NCBI GenBank assembly: GCA_000307305.1
Contig: DF158882.1
Span: forward strand, 344,605 to 408,604
Direction: 5' to 3'
Source: Enterobacteriaceae bacterium B14
Lineage (GTDB): Bacteria; Pseudomonadota; Gammaproteobacteria; Enterobacterales; Enterobacteriaceae
Length of the DNA stretch: 64,000 bases
The position numbers and the translations under genes were made by a program. A model generated the notes under the pieces. That model saw only the letters and a program-made list of their open reading frames with translations, did no database searches and was not told the origin of the DNA. Below, piece by piece: positions 41,199 through 51,318 of this stretch; position 1 is the stretch's first letter, and each line of letters starts with the position of its first letter.

Positions 41199-43814
41199 AT
41201 GACACAGCTACCACAGGCGAAGTATCGCCATGATTACCGTGCACCGGATTATACGATTACCGATCTTTCTTTAGATTTTGAGTTGGATGCAAAAACGACG
41301 GTCGTCACCGCCGTAAGTCTGATTAAGCGTTTGGTGAGCGATAATGCGCCGTTGATTCTAGATGGTGAAGCGTTAACGCTCATCAGCTTGCAGGTTGATG
41401 GGCAAACGTGGGATCACTATCAGCAAAAAGAGGGGCAGTTAGTGATTGAACAGCTCCCTGATGCCTTTACCCTCACTATCGTGAATGAAATTCACCCAGA
41501 TACAAACAGTGCTCTGGAAGGGCTTTATCTCTCCGGTGATGCGCTGTGTACACAGTGCGAATCCGAAGGTTTTCGCCATATCACCTACTATTTAGATCGC
41601 CCCGATGTACTGGCACGTTTTCGTACTCGTATTACCGCAGATAAGAAACGCTATCCGTTCTTACTGTCTAATGGTAATCGCATTGATCAGGGAGAGTTGG
41701 GCGATGGCAGGCACTGGGTCGTATGGGAAGACCCGTTCCCAAAACCGAGCTATCTGTTTGCGTTAGTCGCTGGCGAGTTTGATGTGCTACGAGATACGTT
41801 TAAAACCCGTAGCGGGCGGGATGTTGCTTTAGAGTTGTACGTTGATAAGGGCAATTTGGATCGTGCTGACTGGGCAATGACATCGCTGAAAAATTCGATG
41901 AAGTGGGATGAAACCCGTTTTGATCTTGAATACGATCTCGACATTTATATGATCGTCGCTGTCGATTTCTTTAATATGGGTGCGATGGAGAATAAAGGGC
42001 TCAACGTCTTTAACTCCAAATATGTGTTGGCAAAAACAGAGACGGCAACGGATACCGATTATCTCAATATAGAAGCCGTGATCGGCCATGAGTATTTTCA
42101 TAACTGGACGGGGAACCGTGTTACATGTCGTGACTGGTTCCAACTGAGCTTAAAAGAGGGATTGACGGTTTTTCGCGATCAAGAGTTCAGTTCTGATTTA
42201 GGGTCTAGAGCCGTAAACCGAATTGATGCCGTTCGTGTTCTACGCAGTGCCCAGTTTGCCGAAGATGCTAGCCCAATGGCGCATCCTATTCGCCCAGAGA
42301 AAGTTATCGAGATGAATAACTTCTATACCCTTACTGTGTATGAAAAAGGGGCGGAGGTTATTCGTATGATGCATACCCTCTTGGGAGAGAAAAACTTCCA
42401 AGCAGGGATGAAGCTCTATTTTAAACGCCATGATGGTAGTGCCGTAACCTGCGATGATTTTGTGCAGGCGATGGAAGATGCATCAAAAATAGATCTCACT
42501 CAGTTCCGTCGCTGGTATAGCCAATCGGGTACGCCAGTGCTTACCGTGCGTGATGAGTATAATAAAGAGGCTCAAGAGTACCGTTTACACGTTAGCCAGC
42601 AGACGCCACCAACGGCAGATAGTTCAGAAAAGTTACCGCTGCATATTCCTCTGGATATTGAACTGTATGGCGCGAGTGGTGAGGTTATCCCACTGGTCTC
42701 AAATGGCAATGCGGTTCCATCGGTGCTTAATGTTACCCAAGCCGATCAGACCTTTATTTTTGATCATGTTTCAGAGCAACCTATCCCTTCTTTATTACGG
42801 GAGTTTTCTGCGCCAGTAAAACTTGATTACCCTTACAGTGATAGCCAGTTAACCTTCTTGATGAGCCATGCCCGCAATGATTTTGCCCGTTGGGATGCGG
42901 CACAGATGTTATTGGCGAAATATATCAAGCTCAATGTTGTGAAACACCAGCAACAACAGCCGCTATCTCTACCGTTACATGTTGTTGATGCTTTCCGTGC
43001 CGTTCTGTTGGCCGATAATCTTGACCCTGCACTTGCCGCTCAGATTCTCTCAATGCCTTCAGAAAACGAGATGGCGGAGCTTTTTGATATTATTGACCCT
43101 AGTGCCATTACTGCCGTACGTGAGTCAATGATTGGTCTATTGGCGAAAGAGATGGCGGATGAGTGGCTTGCCGTGTACTCCGTCAATAAAACACCGGTTT
43201 ACCGCGTTGAACATGCAGATATTGCAAAACGCACCTTACATAATGTGTGCTTAAAATATCTGGCGTTTGGTGAAGATAAGAGTGTGGCTAATCGTTTAGT
43301 TGAAGCCCAATATCGTGCCGCAGACAATATGACGGATTCCCTCGCAGCACTTGCTTCAGCAGTGAATGCGCAATTACCTTGCCGCGATACATTACTTGCC
43401 GCCTTTGATGAACGTTGGCATCAGGATGGTCTTGTCATGGATAAGTGGTTTATTTTGCAAGCCACCGCGCCAGACGAGGGAGTACTAGCGAGAGTAAAAT
43501 CCTTACTAGAACATCGCTCGTTCAGTATGGGGAACCCAAACCGTATTCGTTCTCTGATAGGGGCTTTCTGCTCGTCGAATCCATCAGCATTCCATAAGAA
43601 GGATGGGTCAGGTTACGCATTTTTGGTCGAGATATTAAAAGATCTGAATAAACGTAACCCTCAGGTAGCTTCACGGCTGATTGAGCCTTTGATTCGTTTC
43701 AAACGCTATGATGAAAGCCGCCAGGAAATGATGAGAAAATCACTGGAAGAGCTAAAAAAATTAGACGACCTTTCTGGCGATCTATATGAAAAAATAAGCA
43801 AAGCATTAGCATAA
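41199..43814 (+). CDS. pepN: Aminopeptidase N
   Basis: PepN is the main cytosolic M1 zinc aminopeptidase, which removes N-terminal residues from peptides. The 871-residue protein shows GAMEN at residues 261-265, the zinc motif HEYFH at 297-301 and the third ligand Glu320 in LKEGLTVFRDQEF. The catalytic domain is followed by a beta-sandwich and a C-terminal helical domain of the DUF3458 type. The length is the same as in E. coli (870). The ssu operon that follows in E. coli is absent; pyrD comes next. Confidence 0.98.
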   Translation: MTQLPQAKYRHDYRAPDYTITDLSLDFELDAKTTVVTAVSLIKRLVSDNAPLILDGEALTLISLQVDGQTWDHYQQKEGQLVIEQLPDAFTLTIVNEIHPDTNSALEGLYLSGDALCTQCESEGFRHITYYLDRPDVLARFRTRITADKKRYPFLLSNGNRIDQGELGDGRHWVVWEDPFPKPSYLFALVAGEFDVLRDTFKTRSGRDVALELYVDKGNLDRADWAMTSLKNSMKWDETRFDLEYDLDIYMIVAVDFFNMGAMENKGLNVFNSKYVLAKTETATDTDYLNIEAVIGHEYFHNWTGNRVTCRDWFQLSLKEGLTVFRDQEFSSDLGSRAVNRIDAVRVLRSAQFAEDASPMAHPIRPEKVIEMNNFYTLTVYEKGAEVIRMMHTLLGEKNFQAGMKLYFKRHDGSAVTCDDFVQAMEDASKIDLTQFRRWYSQSGTPVLTVRDEYNKEAQEYRLHVSQQTPPTADSSEKLPLHIPLDIELYGASGEVIPLVSNGNAVPSVLNVTQADQTFIFDHVSEQPIPSLLREFSAPVKLDYPYSDSQLTFLMSHARNDFARWDAAQMLLAKYIKLNVVKHQQQQPLSLPLHVVDAFRAVLLADNLDPALAAQILSMPSENEMAELFDIIDPSAITAVRESMIGLLAKEMADEWLAVYSVNKTPVYRVEHADIAKRTLHNVCLKYLAFGEDKSVANRLVEAQYRAADNMTDSLAALASAVNAQLPCRDTLLAAFDERWHQDGLVMDKWFILQATAPDEGVLARVKSLLEHRSFSMGNPNRIRSLIGAFCSSNPSAFHKKDGSGYAFLVEILKDLNKRNPQVASRLIEPLIRFKRYDESRQEMMRKSLEELKKLDDLSGDLYEKISKALA

Positions 43815-43832
43815 TGCCGCTTGTTTTGAGAT

Positions 43833-43872
43833 GAGGCGAAAATGATTTTATCATTTCCGCCTCTTTTACTTT
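43833..43872 (+). terminator. Intrinsic terminator after pepN
   Basis: GAGGCG (43833-43838 region) and CGCCTC (ending 43863), with inner AAATGA/TCATTT pairing and one mismatch, are followed by TTTTACTTTT. It lies about 20 bases after the stop codon. Confidence 0.85.
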
Positions 43873-44003
43873 TATTTTGTCATCAAAATAGATCTGGGTG
43901 AAAAGCATGATAGAAAACCATTTTCTTGCTCGACATCATTCCAATTTACAACAGGATAAACAATAATCCGCCCCGGTTTATCACCGAGACTCTAGGAGAT
44001 TGC

Positions 44004-45014
44004 ATGTTTTACCCCTTCGTCAGAAAAGCACTGTTCCAGCTCGATCCTGAACGCGCGCATGAGCTAACTTTCAGCCTGCTTAGCCGAATTACCGGCACAC
44101 CATTAGAATTTTTAGTTCGCCAGTCCGTTCCTAATAAACCTGTTACCTGCATGGGGTTGTCGTTTAAAAACCCGGTAGGGCTAGCGGCAGGCCTGGATAA
44201 AAATGGTGATTGTATTGATGCGTTAGGCGCGATGGGGTTTGGTTCGATAGAGGTAGGAACAGTAACACCTCGCCCACAATCGGGTAACGATAAACCAAGG
44301 CTCTTTAGAATTGTTGAGGCGGAAGGATTAATTAACCGGATGGGGTTTAATAATCTTGGCGTCGATAACTTGGTCGAGAATGTAAAAAAATCTCATTTTG
44401 GCGGCATTATTGGTATCAATATTGGTAAGAATAAAGATACGCCAGTAGAGCAAGGCAAAGATGATTATTTGATCTGTATGGATAAAGTTTATCCTTATGC
44501 TGGATATATTGCCGTTAATATATCATCGCCTAATACACCAGGGTTGCGCACTCTGCAGTATGGTGAAGCGTTAGACGATCTTTTATTAGCTATTAAAAAT
44601 AAGCAAAATGAGTTGAACGAAAAGCATCATAAATATGTTCCTATTGCGGTAAAGATCGCGCCGGATCTTTCTCATGAAGAGTTAATACAGGTTGCCGATA
44701 GTCTTATTCGCCATAATATTGATGGTGTCATTGCCACGAATACAACATTAGATAGAAAACTGGTTAATGGTTTAAATTATTGTGAGCAGACCGGTGGTTT
44801 AAGTGGGCGACCATTACAGTTGCGTAGTACGGAGGTGATACGCCAATTATCCACTGAGTTGAAGGGGAGATTACCTATTATCGGTGTTGGCGGGATTGAC
44901 TCTTTAATGGCAGCAAGAGAGAAAATGGATGCTGGTGCTTCAATTATTCAAATATATTCTGGATTTATCTTTAAAGGCCCAGGCTTAATTAAAGATATTA
45001 TTCGCGCTATCTAA
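44004..45014 (+). CDS. pyrD: Quinone-dependent dihydroorotate dehydrogenase PyrD (class 2)
   Basis: PyrD oxidises dihydroorotate to orotate in pyrimidine synthesis, passing electrons to membrane quinones via FMN. The 336-residue protein has the N-terminal amphipathic membrane helix region ([23 protein letters not shown]) and the FMN barrel, with catalytic Ser175 in [11 protein letters not shown] and VGGIDS near the phosphate site. A longer frame begins at 43926, but the ATG at 44004, preceded by AGGAG, matches E. coli exactly in length. Confidence 0.97.
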   Translation: MFYPFVRKALFQLDPERAHELTFSLLSRITGTPLEFLVRQSVPNKPVTCMGLSFKNPVGLAAGLDKNGDCIDALGAMGFGSIEVGTVTPRPQSGNDKPRLFRIVEAEGLINRMGFNNLGVDNLVENVKKSHFGGIIGINIGKNKDTPVEQGKDDYLICMDKVYPYAGYIAVNISSPNTPGLRTLQYGEALDDLLLAIKNKQNELNEKHHKYVPIAVKIAPDLSHEELIQVADSLIRHNIDGVIATNTTLDRKLVNGLNYCEQTGGLSGRPLQLRSTEVIRQLSTELKGRLPIIGVGGIDSLMAAREKMDAGASIIQIYSGFIFKGPGLIKDIIRAI

Positions 45015-45216
45015 TATTTTTTTGTTCATTTCTGAGTTGGGGGTTTATTTATTCCCCCTGCTCATCTATATTTCATCTATGGTGCCTTACGATAAATAGT
45101 GTCATATGACAATACTCATTTGGCTCCTCTGGTAGTTGTTGTCTAAAAATAGTGGCTGTCTCAAAGATTAAAACACATCTTGGGCGAGAACATTATCTCA
45201 GCACTGAGGATATATA

Positions 45217-45768
45217 ATGAAGATCAAACCAAACGACAATTGGCGTTGGTATTTTGATAATGAACAAGACCGATTAATGTTAGATTTGGCGAATGGTATG
45301 TTATTCCGTTCCCGATTTGTGCCAAAAATGTTAACACCAGATGCGTTTGCAGCGTCATCATTTTGTGTTGAAGATGCTTCTCTTTACTTCTTATATGAAG
45401 ATAAATGCAGAGGATTAGGTCTAAGCTATGAGCAACAGGCCGAGTTAATATTAAATGCGCTAGTGGCTTTCAGATATTTAAAACCACTGATGCCTAAGAG
45501 CTGGTATTTTACTCAGCAGCGCTATAGTAGCCAGCCACAAAATGGCGATATTGTTGCCGCCCAATTAGTCGAGAGCGGCGAAATGTCGCAGTGGATGGTG
45601 GTTGAATCGGGCGATAATGCCAGTTTGTGTGTACTTGCTCAGGTCAGCGTTAATATTGCTGGGCGGCAAATGCAGCGCGGTGATGCTATTAAAATAATGC
45701 ACGATAGATTGAATATTGTTGTGATGGAAATGGAAGATACAACTCATCATTATGCAAGAGCCGTATAG
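45217..45768 (+). CDS. zapC: Cell division protein ZapC
   Basis: ZapC binds FtsZ and promotes bundling of protofilaments at the Z-ring. The 183-residue protein aligns with E. coli ZapC at [71 protein letters not shown] and [14 protein letters not shown]. It is more divergent in the middle and at the C terminus. It is followed by a terminator shared with ycbX. Confidence 0.93.
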   Translation: MKIKPNDNWRWYFDNEQDRLMLDLANGMLFRSRFVPKMLTPDAFAASSFCVEDASLYFLYEDKCRGLGLSYEQQAELILNALVAFRYLKPLMPKSWYFTQQRYSSQPQNGDIVAAQLVESGEMSQWMVVESGDNASLCVLAQVSVNIAGRQMQRGDAIKIMHDRLNIVVMEMEDTTHHYARAV

Positions 45769-45803
45769 ACCCTAAGATATTGCCATCTTAGGGTTTGTTT
45801 TTT
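45769..45803. terminator. Bidirectional terminator between zapC and ycbX
   Basis: A perfect 10-bp stem ACCCTAAGAT/ATCTTAGGGT (45769-45778, 45785-45794) with loop ATTGCC is followed by a T-rich run. The ycbX stop lies at its right edge. Confidence 0.88.
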
Positions 45804-46906
45804 CAGGCTAGCGTAATATCGCTTTTTGGAATACAGCTACAACTCAGAATCATATTATCGTCTTGAATCGCACTCCGTTTCAGGGGTGATACATTCCCAT
45901 TCTCTAATTTTAAACGGCAAGTGCCACATACTCCTGCACGACAAGAGTAGGGAATTCGAATTCCTTGTTGTTCTAATTGTTCTAAAAGAATCTCCTGATT
46001 ATTCCCAATAAATGACTGACCTGCATAATTAATAGTGATGGCTTGCCATTCACTTTTAGATATCTCTACGCTATCTGTGGGTGTAGTTTTCAAATAAGAA
46101 CGCGGTGGTTTAGTTGATAGAATTTCAACCTCATCATTTGCGCGGATAATACCGCTATGACGAGCAATTAAATTAAGTCCGAAATCGACATCACCATTCC
46201 GAGCTGTTCTAAATTGTTGCAAAGTATGAAGAGGTTCTCCCTGAGGATGTTTTTGGCCTTTCACAATATCAACCGTTGTCAAAATACAGCGGCTACAAGG
46301 TTTAACTGCATCGAAAATAACATCGCCAATACGAATAACCTGCCAAGTATCTTCAATAAAAGCATCGAATCCCTGAACAATAAAGTTAGGGCGAAATTGT
46401 TCGATTTGTATTTTGGCGGAGCAACGCTGTTGTAAATTCTGAAAAGAGCTTTCGTTAATTAATAGGAAGGGGTAACCGTCGGCAAAAGAGAGAGGTATTT
46501 CTGGGTGACGTTTTACTCGGCGAGTTAATTCTGTACCTACCCAGCGCAGTTGCACGCTACGTTTAAAATAGCGGCTCAGCCAGCTATTTATGTCTTCAGG
46601 TGCGATGAGCGCGGTGAAATGGTTGCCCCACACCTCGGTAGGCTGTCCGGCCGGAGAGAACTCATCATAGGACAACACTCTATTTTCACCGTCGGGGGCA
46701 GTCAGGCTGATCCCGTGGCTAAGCAGTGCAGGAGTAAAACAAAGCATATGGGGATATTGTCGTGCGGTGATAAATGTCCCTTCAAGATCGGTAATCATAA
46801 ATGTGCGATCAAAGGCTAGTCCTGCTGGCGTCACTTGTGCGTGTGAGAGCCGTAACCCACGCATTGATTTAACTGGATGGACATAAACTTGAGAGAGGAT
46901 AGGCAC
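45803..46906 (-). CDS. ycbX: MOSC and 2Fe-2S ferredoxin-domain protein YcbX
   Basis: YcbX is a molybdenum-cofactor enzyme that reduces N-hydroxylated base analogues such as 6-hydroxylaminopurine. The 367-residue protein has an N-terminal MOSC_N beta-barrel ([28 protein letters not shown]) and a MOSC domain with the cofactor Cys region in [16 protein letters not shown]-terminal ferredoxin domain carries its 2Fe-2S ligands in CRAGVCGTC and the final CSC. It is divergent from rlmL, as in E. coli. Together with the hydroxylase at 14.5-17.8 kb it implies Mo-cofactor synthesis in this organism. Confidence 0.94.
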   Translation of the reverse strand: MPILSQVYVHPVKSMRGLRLSHAQVTPAGLAFDRTFMITDLEGTFITARQYPHMLCFTPALLSHGISLTAPDGENRVLSYDEFSPAGQPTEVWGNHFTALIAPEDINSWLSRYFKRSVQLRWVGTELTRRVKRHPEIPLSFADGYPFLLINESSFQNLQQRCSAKIQIEQFRPNFIVQGFDAFIEDTWQVIRIGDVIFDAVKPCSRCILTTVDIVKGQKHPQGEPLHTLQQFRTARNGDVDFGLNLIARHSGIIRANDEVEILSTKPPRSYLKTTPTDSVEISKSEWQAITINYAGQSFIGNNQEILLEQLEQQGIRIPYSCRAGVCGTCRLKLENGNVSPLKRSAIQDDNMILSCSCIPKSDITLA

Positions 46907-46943
46907 GATATACTCCGCATCTGCGTAAATAGAGCATGCAACT

Positions 46944-46973
46944 TTATGACAAGCGAGTGGGATTAGCTATAAT
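46944..46973 (+). promoter_or_regulatory. Probable sigma-70 promoter of rlmKL
   Basis: A perfect -10 hexamer TATAAT (46968-46973) has a weak -35 TTATGA (46944-46949) 18 bases upstream. The leader to the start codon would be about 160 nt. Confidence 0.55.
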
Positions 46974-47015
46974 GCGCAACAATTTTCTTAAATCCAAGCT
47001 TCTCTATCTACTCGG

Positions 47016-47102
47016 TTTCAAGATGCAACAAGGCTGTAGCAGCGTAAAACGCCTATTTAAGTGAAGGGTGTACGCAAAGCTAATGGGTCTGCAACTTGGA
47101 AA
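47016..47102 (+). repeat. Possible short palindromic repeat element upstream of rlmKL
   Basis: TTTCAAGATGCA at the left end is nearly the reverse complement of TGCAACTTGGAAA at the right end, enclosing about 60 bases. Enterobacteria such as Yersinia and Serratia carry intergenic repeats with ends of the TTCAAGTTGCA type, and this looks like a degenerate copy. No second copy was seen in the window. Confidence 0.35.
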
Positions 47103-47141
47103 ATCAAAGAGATAAATAACCTTTTTTGGCGGTAGCTCAAT

Positions 47142-49262
47142 ATGAACTCTCTGTTTGCCAGCACGGCGCGTGGTCTGGAAGAACTATTAAAAAGCGAACT
47201 GGAAGCGCTGGGGGCACATGACTGCAAAGTCGTGCAGGGCGGTGTACATTTTCAGGGTGATGAACGCCTAGTCTACCAAAGCCTGTTATGGAGCCGTTTA
47301 GCCTCCCGTATTCTCATGCCTTTAAGCGAGTTCAAAGTCTACAGCGACCTTGATCTCTATTTGGGTGTGAATGCTATCGATTGGCCTTCATTATTCAGCG
47401 TAGATAAAACCTTTGCGGTTCATTTTACGGGTACGAACGAAGAAATCCGTAATAGCCAATATGGCGCACTTAAAGTAAAAGATGCCATTGTTGATAGTTT
47501 TACCCGTAAGGTCCAGCAACGCCCTGATGTGGCAAAACAGCAACCAGATATTCGCATTAATGTTTTCCTGCAAAAAGACATCGCCAGTATCGCGATTGAT
47601 TTAAGTGGAGAAGGGCTGCATCAGCGTGGTTATCGTGAAGCCGCAGGGCAAGCACCGCTTAAAGAAACATTGGCAGCGGCAATTGTTATGCGATCAGGCT
47701 GGCAGGAGAATACCCCTCTCATCGATCCGATGTGTGGTTCTGGCACCTTGCTGATTGAAGGAGCAATGATTGCAACGGATAGAGCACCAGGTCTTCACCG
47801 TACTCATTGGGGTTTTCTTGCTTGGTCAGGCTATAACGAAGCGCTGTGGCGAGAAGTGGTGGCTGAAGCTCAGGTGCGGGCAAAGCGCGGCAAGCAGCAA
47901 ACCCAATCACGTTTTTATGGTTATGATAACGACCGTCGAGTGCTTGAAGTCGCGAAAGCGAATGCGCGCAGAGCCGGTATTGCCGAGCTAATTGAGTTTC
48001 ACTATGGCGATGCGAGCAAGCTAGCCAACCCTCTGCCAGAAGGGCCAACCGGCACAGTCTTAAGTAATCCTCCTTATGGTGAGCGTTTAGAAAGCGAGCC
48101 AGCGTTGGTTGCGCTGCATAGCTCACTAGGGCGAGTGATGAAAAGCAACTTTGGTGGCTGGAATCTCTCTCTGTTTAGTGGCTCTCCAGAGCTTCTAAGC
48201 TGTTTGCAATTGCGTGCCGATCGTCAATTTAAAGCGAAAAATGGCCCGTTAGACTGTGTACAAAAGAATTACCGCTTGGCAGAGGCTGCACCGGGAGCAG
48301 AAAAAGGTGAAATTGCTGCCGATTTTGCTAACCGTTTACGGAAGAATCTCAAAAAATTGGATAAGTGGGCGAAGAAAGAGGGTGTTGAGTGCTATCGCCT
48401 ATACGACGCAGACTTACCTGAATATAACGTCGCGATAGATCGCTATGCCAGCCGTGTGGTTGTGCAAGAGTATGCGCCACCCAAAACGATTGATGCACAG
48501 AAAGCACGCCAGCGTTTATTCGATGTGATAAGCGCGACTCTCGCTGTATTGGAACTCCCTTCAAATCAGCTAGTCTTAAAAACACGTGAGCGCCAAAAAG
48601 GTAAGAACCAGTATGAAAAACTGGCCCAAAAGGGCGAGTTTTATCAGGTAACAGAGTATGACGCTAAACTTTGGGTCAACTTAACCGATTATCTGGATAC
48701 GGGTTTGTTCCTCGATCACCGTATCGCTCGCCGTAAGCTGGGTGAAATGTGTCAGGGCAAAGATTTCCTGAACCTGTTCGCCTATACCGGTAGTGCGAGT
48801 GTTCATGCTGGGTTAGGGGGCGCACGGAGCACCACAACGGTAGATATGTCGCGCACCTATCTTGAGTGGGCGGAGAAAAACCTACGAGTAAACGGTTTAA
48901 CCGGACAGCAGCATCGGCTGATTCAGGCGGATTGCCTGGGCTGGTTGCAAAATAGCCACGAACAGTTCGATGTGATCTTTATCGATCCCCCAACGTTTTC
49001 GAACTCTAAGCGCATGGATGATACCTTCGATGTGCAGCGTGACCATCTGGCATTAATGAGAGATTTGAAACGCCTCTTACGTAAAGGCGGCACCATCATG
49101 TTCTCTAATAACAAACGAGGATTCCAGATGGATCTGGAAGGCCTAAATAAATTAGGGTTAGAAGCAAAAGAGATAACGGAACAGACGTTGTCTCCAGATT
49201 TTGCCCGTAATCGTCAAATACACAACTGCTGGTTGATTCATCACAGCGGTGAGGGAAAGTAA
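47142..49262 (+). CDS. rlmL: Bifunctional 23S rRNA methyltransferase RlmKL
   Basis: RlmKL methylates G2445 (N2) and G2069 (N7) of 23S rRNA with SAM. The 706-residue protein has an N-terminal THUMP domain and an RlmL methyltransferase domain with [14 protein letters not shown] and the catalytic SNPPYGERL motif. The C-terminal RlmK domain has [18 protein letters not shown] and [13 protein letters not shown]. Length and domain order match E. coli YcbY (702). uup follows after four bases, so the two form an operon. Confidence 0.97.
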   Translation: MNSLFASTARGLEELLKSELEALGAHDCKVVQGGVHFQGDERLVYQSLLWSRLASRILMPLSEFKVYSDLDLYLGVNAIDWPSLFSVDKTFAVHFTGTNEEIRNSQYGALKVKDAIVDSFTRKVQQRPDVAKQQPDIRINVFLQKDIASIAIDLSGEGLHQRGYREAAGQAPLKETLAAAIVMRSGWQENTPLIDPMCGSGTLLIEGAMIATDRAPGLHRTHWGFLAWSGYNEALWREVVAEAQVRAKRGKQQTQSRFYGYDNDRRVLEVAKANARRAGIAELIEFHYGDASKLANPLPEGPTGTVLSNPPYGERLESEPALVALHSSLGRVMKSNFGGWNLSLFSGSPELLSCLQLRADRQFKAKNGPLDCVQKNYRLAEAAPGAEKGEIAADFANRLRKNLKKLDKWAKKEGVECYRLYDADLPEYNVAIDRYASRVVVQEYAPPKTIDAQKARQRLFDVISATLAVLELPSNQLVLKTRERQKGKNQYEKLAQKGEFYQVTEYDAKLWVNLTDYLDTGLFLDHRIARRKLGEMCQGKDFLNLFAYTGSASVHAGLGGARSTTTVDMSRTYLEWAEKNLRVNGLTGQQHRLIQADCLGWLQNSHEQFDVIFIDPPTFSNSKRMDDTFDVQRDHLALMRDLKRLLRKGGTIMFSNNKRGFQMDLEGLNKLGLEAKEITEQTLSPDFARNRQIHNCWLIHHSGEGK

Positions 49263-49266
49263 TAAT

Positions 49267-51174
49267 ATGTCTTTAATTAGTATGTCAGGTGCATGGTTAT
49301 CCTTCAGCGACGCGCCATTGTTAGATAATACAGAGCTTCATATAGAAGATAATGAACGTGTTTGTTTAGTGGGGCGTAATGGCGCAGGGAAATCCACGCT
49401 ATTAAAAATATTAAACCGTGAGATCCCGCTGGATGATGGCCGTATTATTTTCGAACAGGACTTAATCGTTTCTCGCTTACAGCAAGATCCTCCGCGTGAT
49501 GTTGCCGGTACTGTTTTTGATTTTGTCGCAGAAGGCGTGCGCGAGCAGGCAGAGCATCTTAAGGCATACCATGCTATATCACAGGTTGTCGCGAATGATC
49601 CTAGCGATGCAAACCTGAATCGTATGGCGGCATTACAAGAAATTCTGGAACATCAGGGCCTATGGCGTATTGATAGCCGCATTCGTGATGTATTGGAACG
49701 ACTAGAGCTGCCTGCTGATACCAAGCTATCTGCACTCTCTGGTGGTTGGTTGCGTAAAGCGGCACTGGCGAGAGCGCTGGTTTCTGAGCCTCATGTCTTA
49801 TTGCTGGATGAGCCAACGAACCATCTGGATATCGATACAATTGATTGGCTTGAAGGTTTCTTAAAAGAGTTTCAAGGCAGCATTATCTTCATTTCCCATG
49901 ACCGTTCATTTATTCGCAACATGTCGACACGTATCGTTGATTTGGACCGCGGCAAGCTGGTTTCATGGCCGGGAAACTACGATGCATTTTTAACGGGCAA
50001 AGAGGAAGCACTGCGCGTTGAAGAGTTACAAAATGCGGAATTTGATAAAAAGCTGGCTCAGGAAGAAGTGTGGATCCGCCAAGGAATCAAGGCCCGTCGT
50101 ACTCGTAATGAAGGACGAGTCAGAGCACTGAAAGCCTTACGTAATGAGAGAGTGGCTCGCCGTGAAGTGATGGGCAGTGCCAAGATGCAAGTTGAAGAGG
50201 CGCTTCGTTCAGGGAAGATTGTCTTCGAACTGGAAGATGTAAATTACAGCATTGGTGATAGAAGACTGGTACGTGATTTTACGGCTCAAGTGCAACGCGG
50301 CGACAAGATTGCGCTGGTGGGGCCAAATGGCTGTGGTAAGACGACGTTGCTCAAATTGATGCTAGATCAGCTTAAGGCAGATAGCGGCAAAGTGCATTGT
50401 GGTACTAAATTGGAAGTGGCCTACTTTGACCAGCACCGAGCAGAGTTAGATCCAGAAAGAACAGTTATGGATAACTTAGCAGAAGGTAAACAGGAAGTGA
50501 TGGTTGGTGGGCGCTCTCGCCATGTTTTGGGGTATCTACAGGACTTCCTATTCCACCCTAAGCGTGCCATGACACCGGTTAAAGCTCTATCCGGCGGGGA
50601 ACGTAACCGCTTATTGCTTGCTCGCTTATTCTTAAAGCCTAGCAACTTATTGATTCTCGATGAGCCAACGAACGATCTTGATATAGAGACGTTAGAGCTA
50701 TTAGAGGAGATGCTGGACTCTTATACCGGAACCGTACTGCTCGTGAGCCACGATCGTCAATTTGTTGATAATACTGTGACAGATTGTTGGATTTTCGAAG
50801 GGAATGGCGTCATTAAGAGCTATGTTGGTGGCTATTTTGATGCTCATCATCAACAGGCAACCTCTCGCTCGATCCGACAACCCGCTGTAGCGACGGAGAA
50901 AAAAGAGAGTGCTGCAGAGAAAAGTGATACACCTAAGCGTGCAGCCAATAAACTTAGCTATCATTTATTGCGAGAGCTGGAGGAGCTGCCTAAGCAACTT
51001 GAGCAGTTAGAAAACCAGATATCTTTGCTGCAGCAGAAGGTGAGTGATCCAGCATTTTTTAATCAGCCTCATGATGAGACGCAGAATATACTTGCCGCCC
51101 TTGCAGATGCCGAGCAGGCATTAGAGAAAGCCTTTGAACGGTGGGAAGAACTGGAGTCGCAAAAGAACGCCTAG
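49267..51174 (+). CDS. uup: ABC-F ATPase Uup
   Basis: Uup is a cytosolic ABC-F protein associated with ribosome function and with suppression of transposon excision. The 635-residue protein has two ABC domains with Walker A GRNGAGKST and GPNGCGKTT, signatures LSGGWLRKAALARAL and LSGGERNRLLLARLF, and Walker B LLLDEPTNHLD and LILDEPTNDLD. A charged coiled-coil C-terminal domain (about residues 545-635) follows. The ATG at 49267 gives the E. coli length; an in-frame GTG six codons upstream lies inside rlmL. Confidence 0.96.
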   Translation: MSLISMSGAWLSFSDAPLLDNTELHIEDNERVCLVGRNGAGKSTLLKILNREIPLDDGRIIFEQDLIVSRLQQDPPRDVAGTVFDFVAEGVREQAEHLKAYHAISQVVANDPSDANLNRMAALQEILEHQGLWRIDSRIRDVLERLELPADTKLSALSGGWLRKAALARALVSEPHVLLLDEPTNHLDIDTIDWLEGFLKEFQGSIIFISHDRSFIRNMSTRIVDLDRGKLVSWPGNYDAFLTGKEEALRVEELQNAEFDKKLAQEEVWIRQGIKARRTRNEGRVRALKALRNERVARREVMGSAKMQVEEALRSGKIVFELEDVNYSIGDRRLVRDFTAQVQRGDKIALVGPNGCGKTTLLKLMLDQLKADSGKVHCGTKLEVAYFDQHRAELDPERTVMDNLAEGKQEVMVGGRSRHVLGYLQDFLFHPKRAMTPVKALSGGERNRLLLARLFLKPSNLLILDEPTNDLDIETLELLEEMLDSYTGTVLLVSHDRQFVDNTVTDCWIFEGNGVIKSYVGGYFDAHHQQATSRSIRQPAVATEKKESAAEKSDTPKRAANKLSYHLLRELEELPKQLEQLENQISLLQQKVSDPAFFNQPHDETQNILAALADAEQALEKAFERWEELESQKNA

Positions 51175-51246
51175 ATATAGGCGTGCTGCTGTCGTCAGCA
51201 TATGAGAAACATGAGCAATGGAGTGTTATTTTTTCTAAAGCCCTTT

Positions 51247-51280
51247 AGCTGAATATATTTAATGTTAAATATATTCAGCT
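51247..51280. promoter_or_regulatory. Perfect 34-bp palindrome between uup and pqiA
   Basis: Two perfect 16-base arms (51247-51262 and 51265-51280), beginning AGCTGAATAT on the left and mirrored on the right, are separated only by TG. The element ends 38 bases before the pqiA start. It is too AT-rich and lacks a U-tract for a strong terminator, so an operator or an RNA hairpin in the pqi leader is more likely. Confidence 0.65.
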
Positions 51281-51318
51281 CAGAATATCCAAAATCTACA
51301 TTTTATTAGGAGGGAGTA

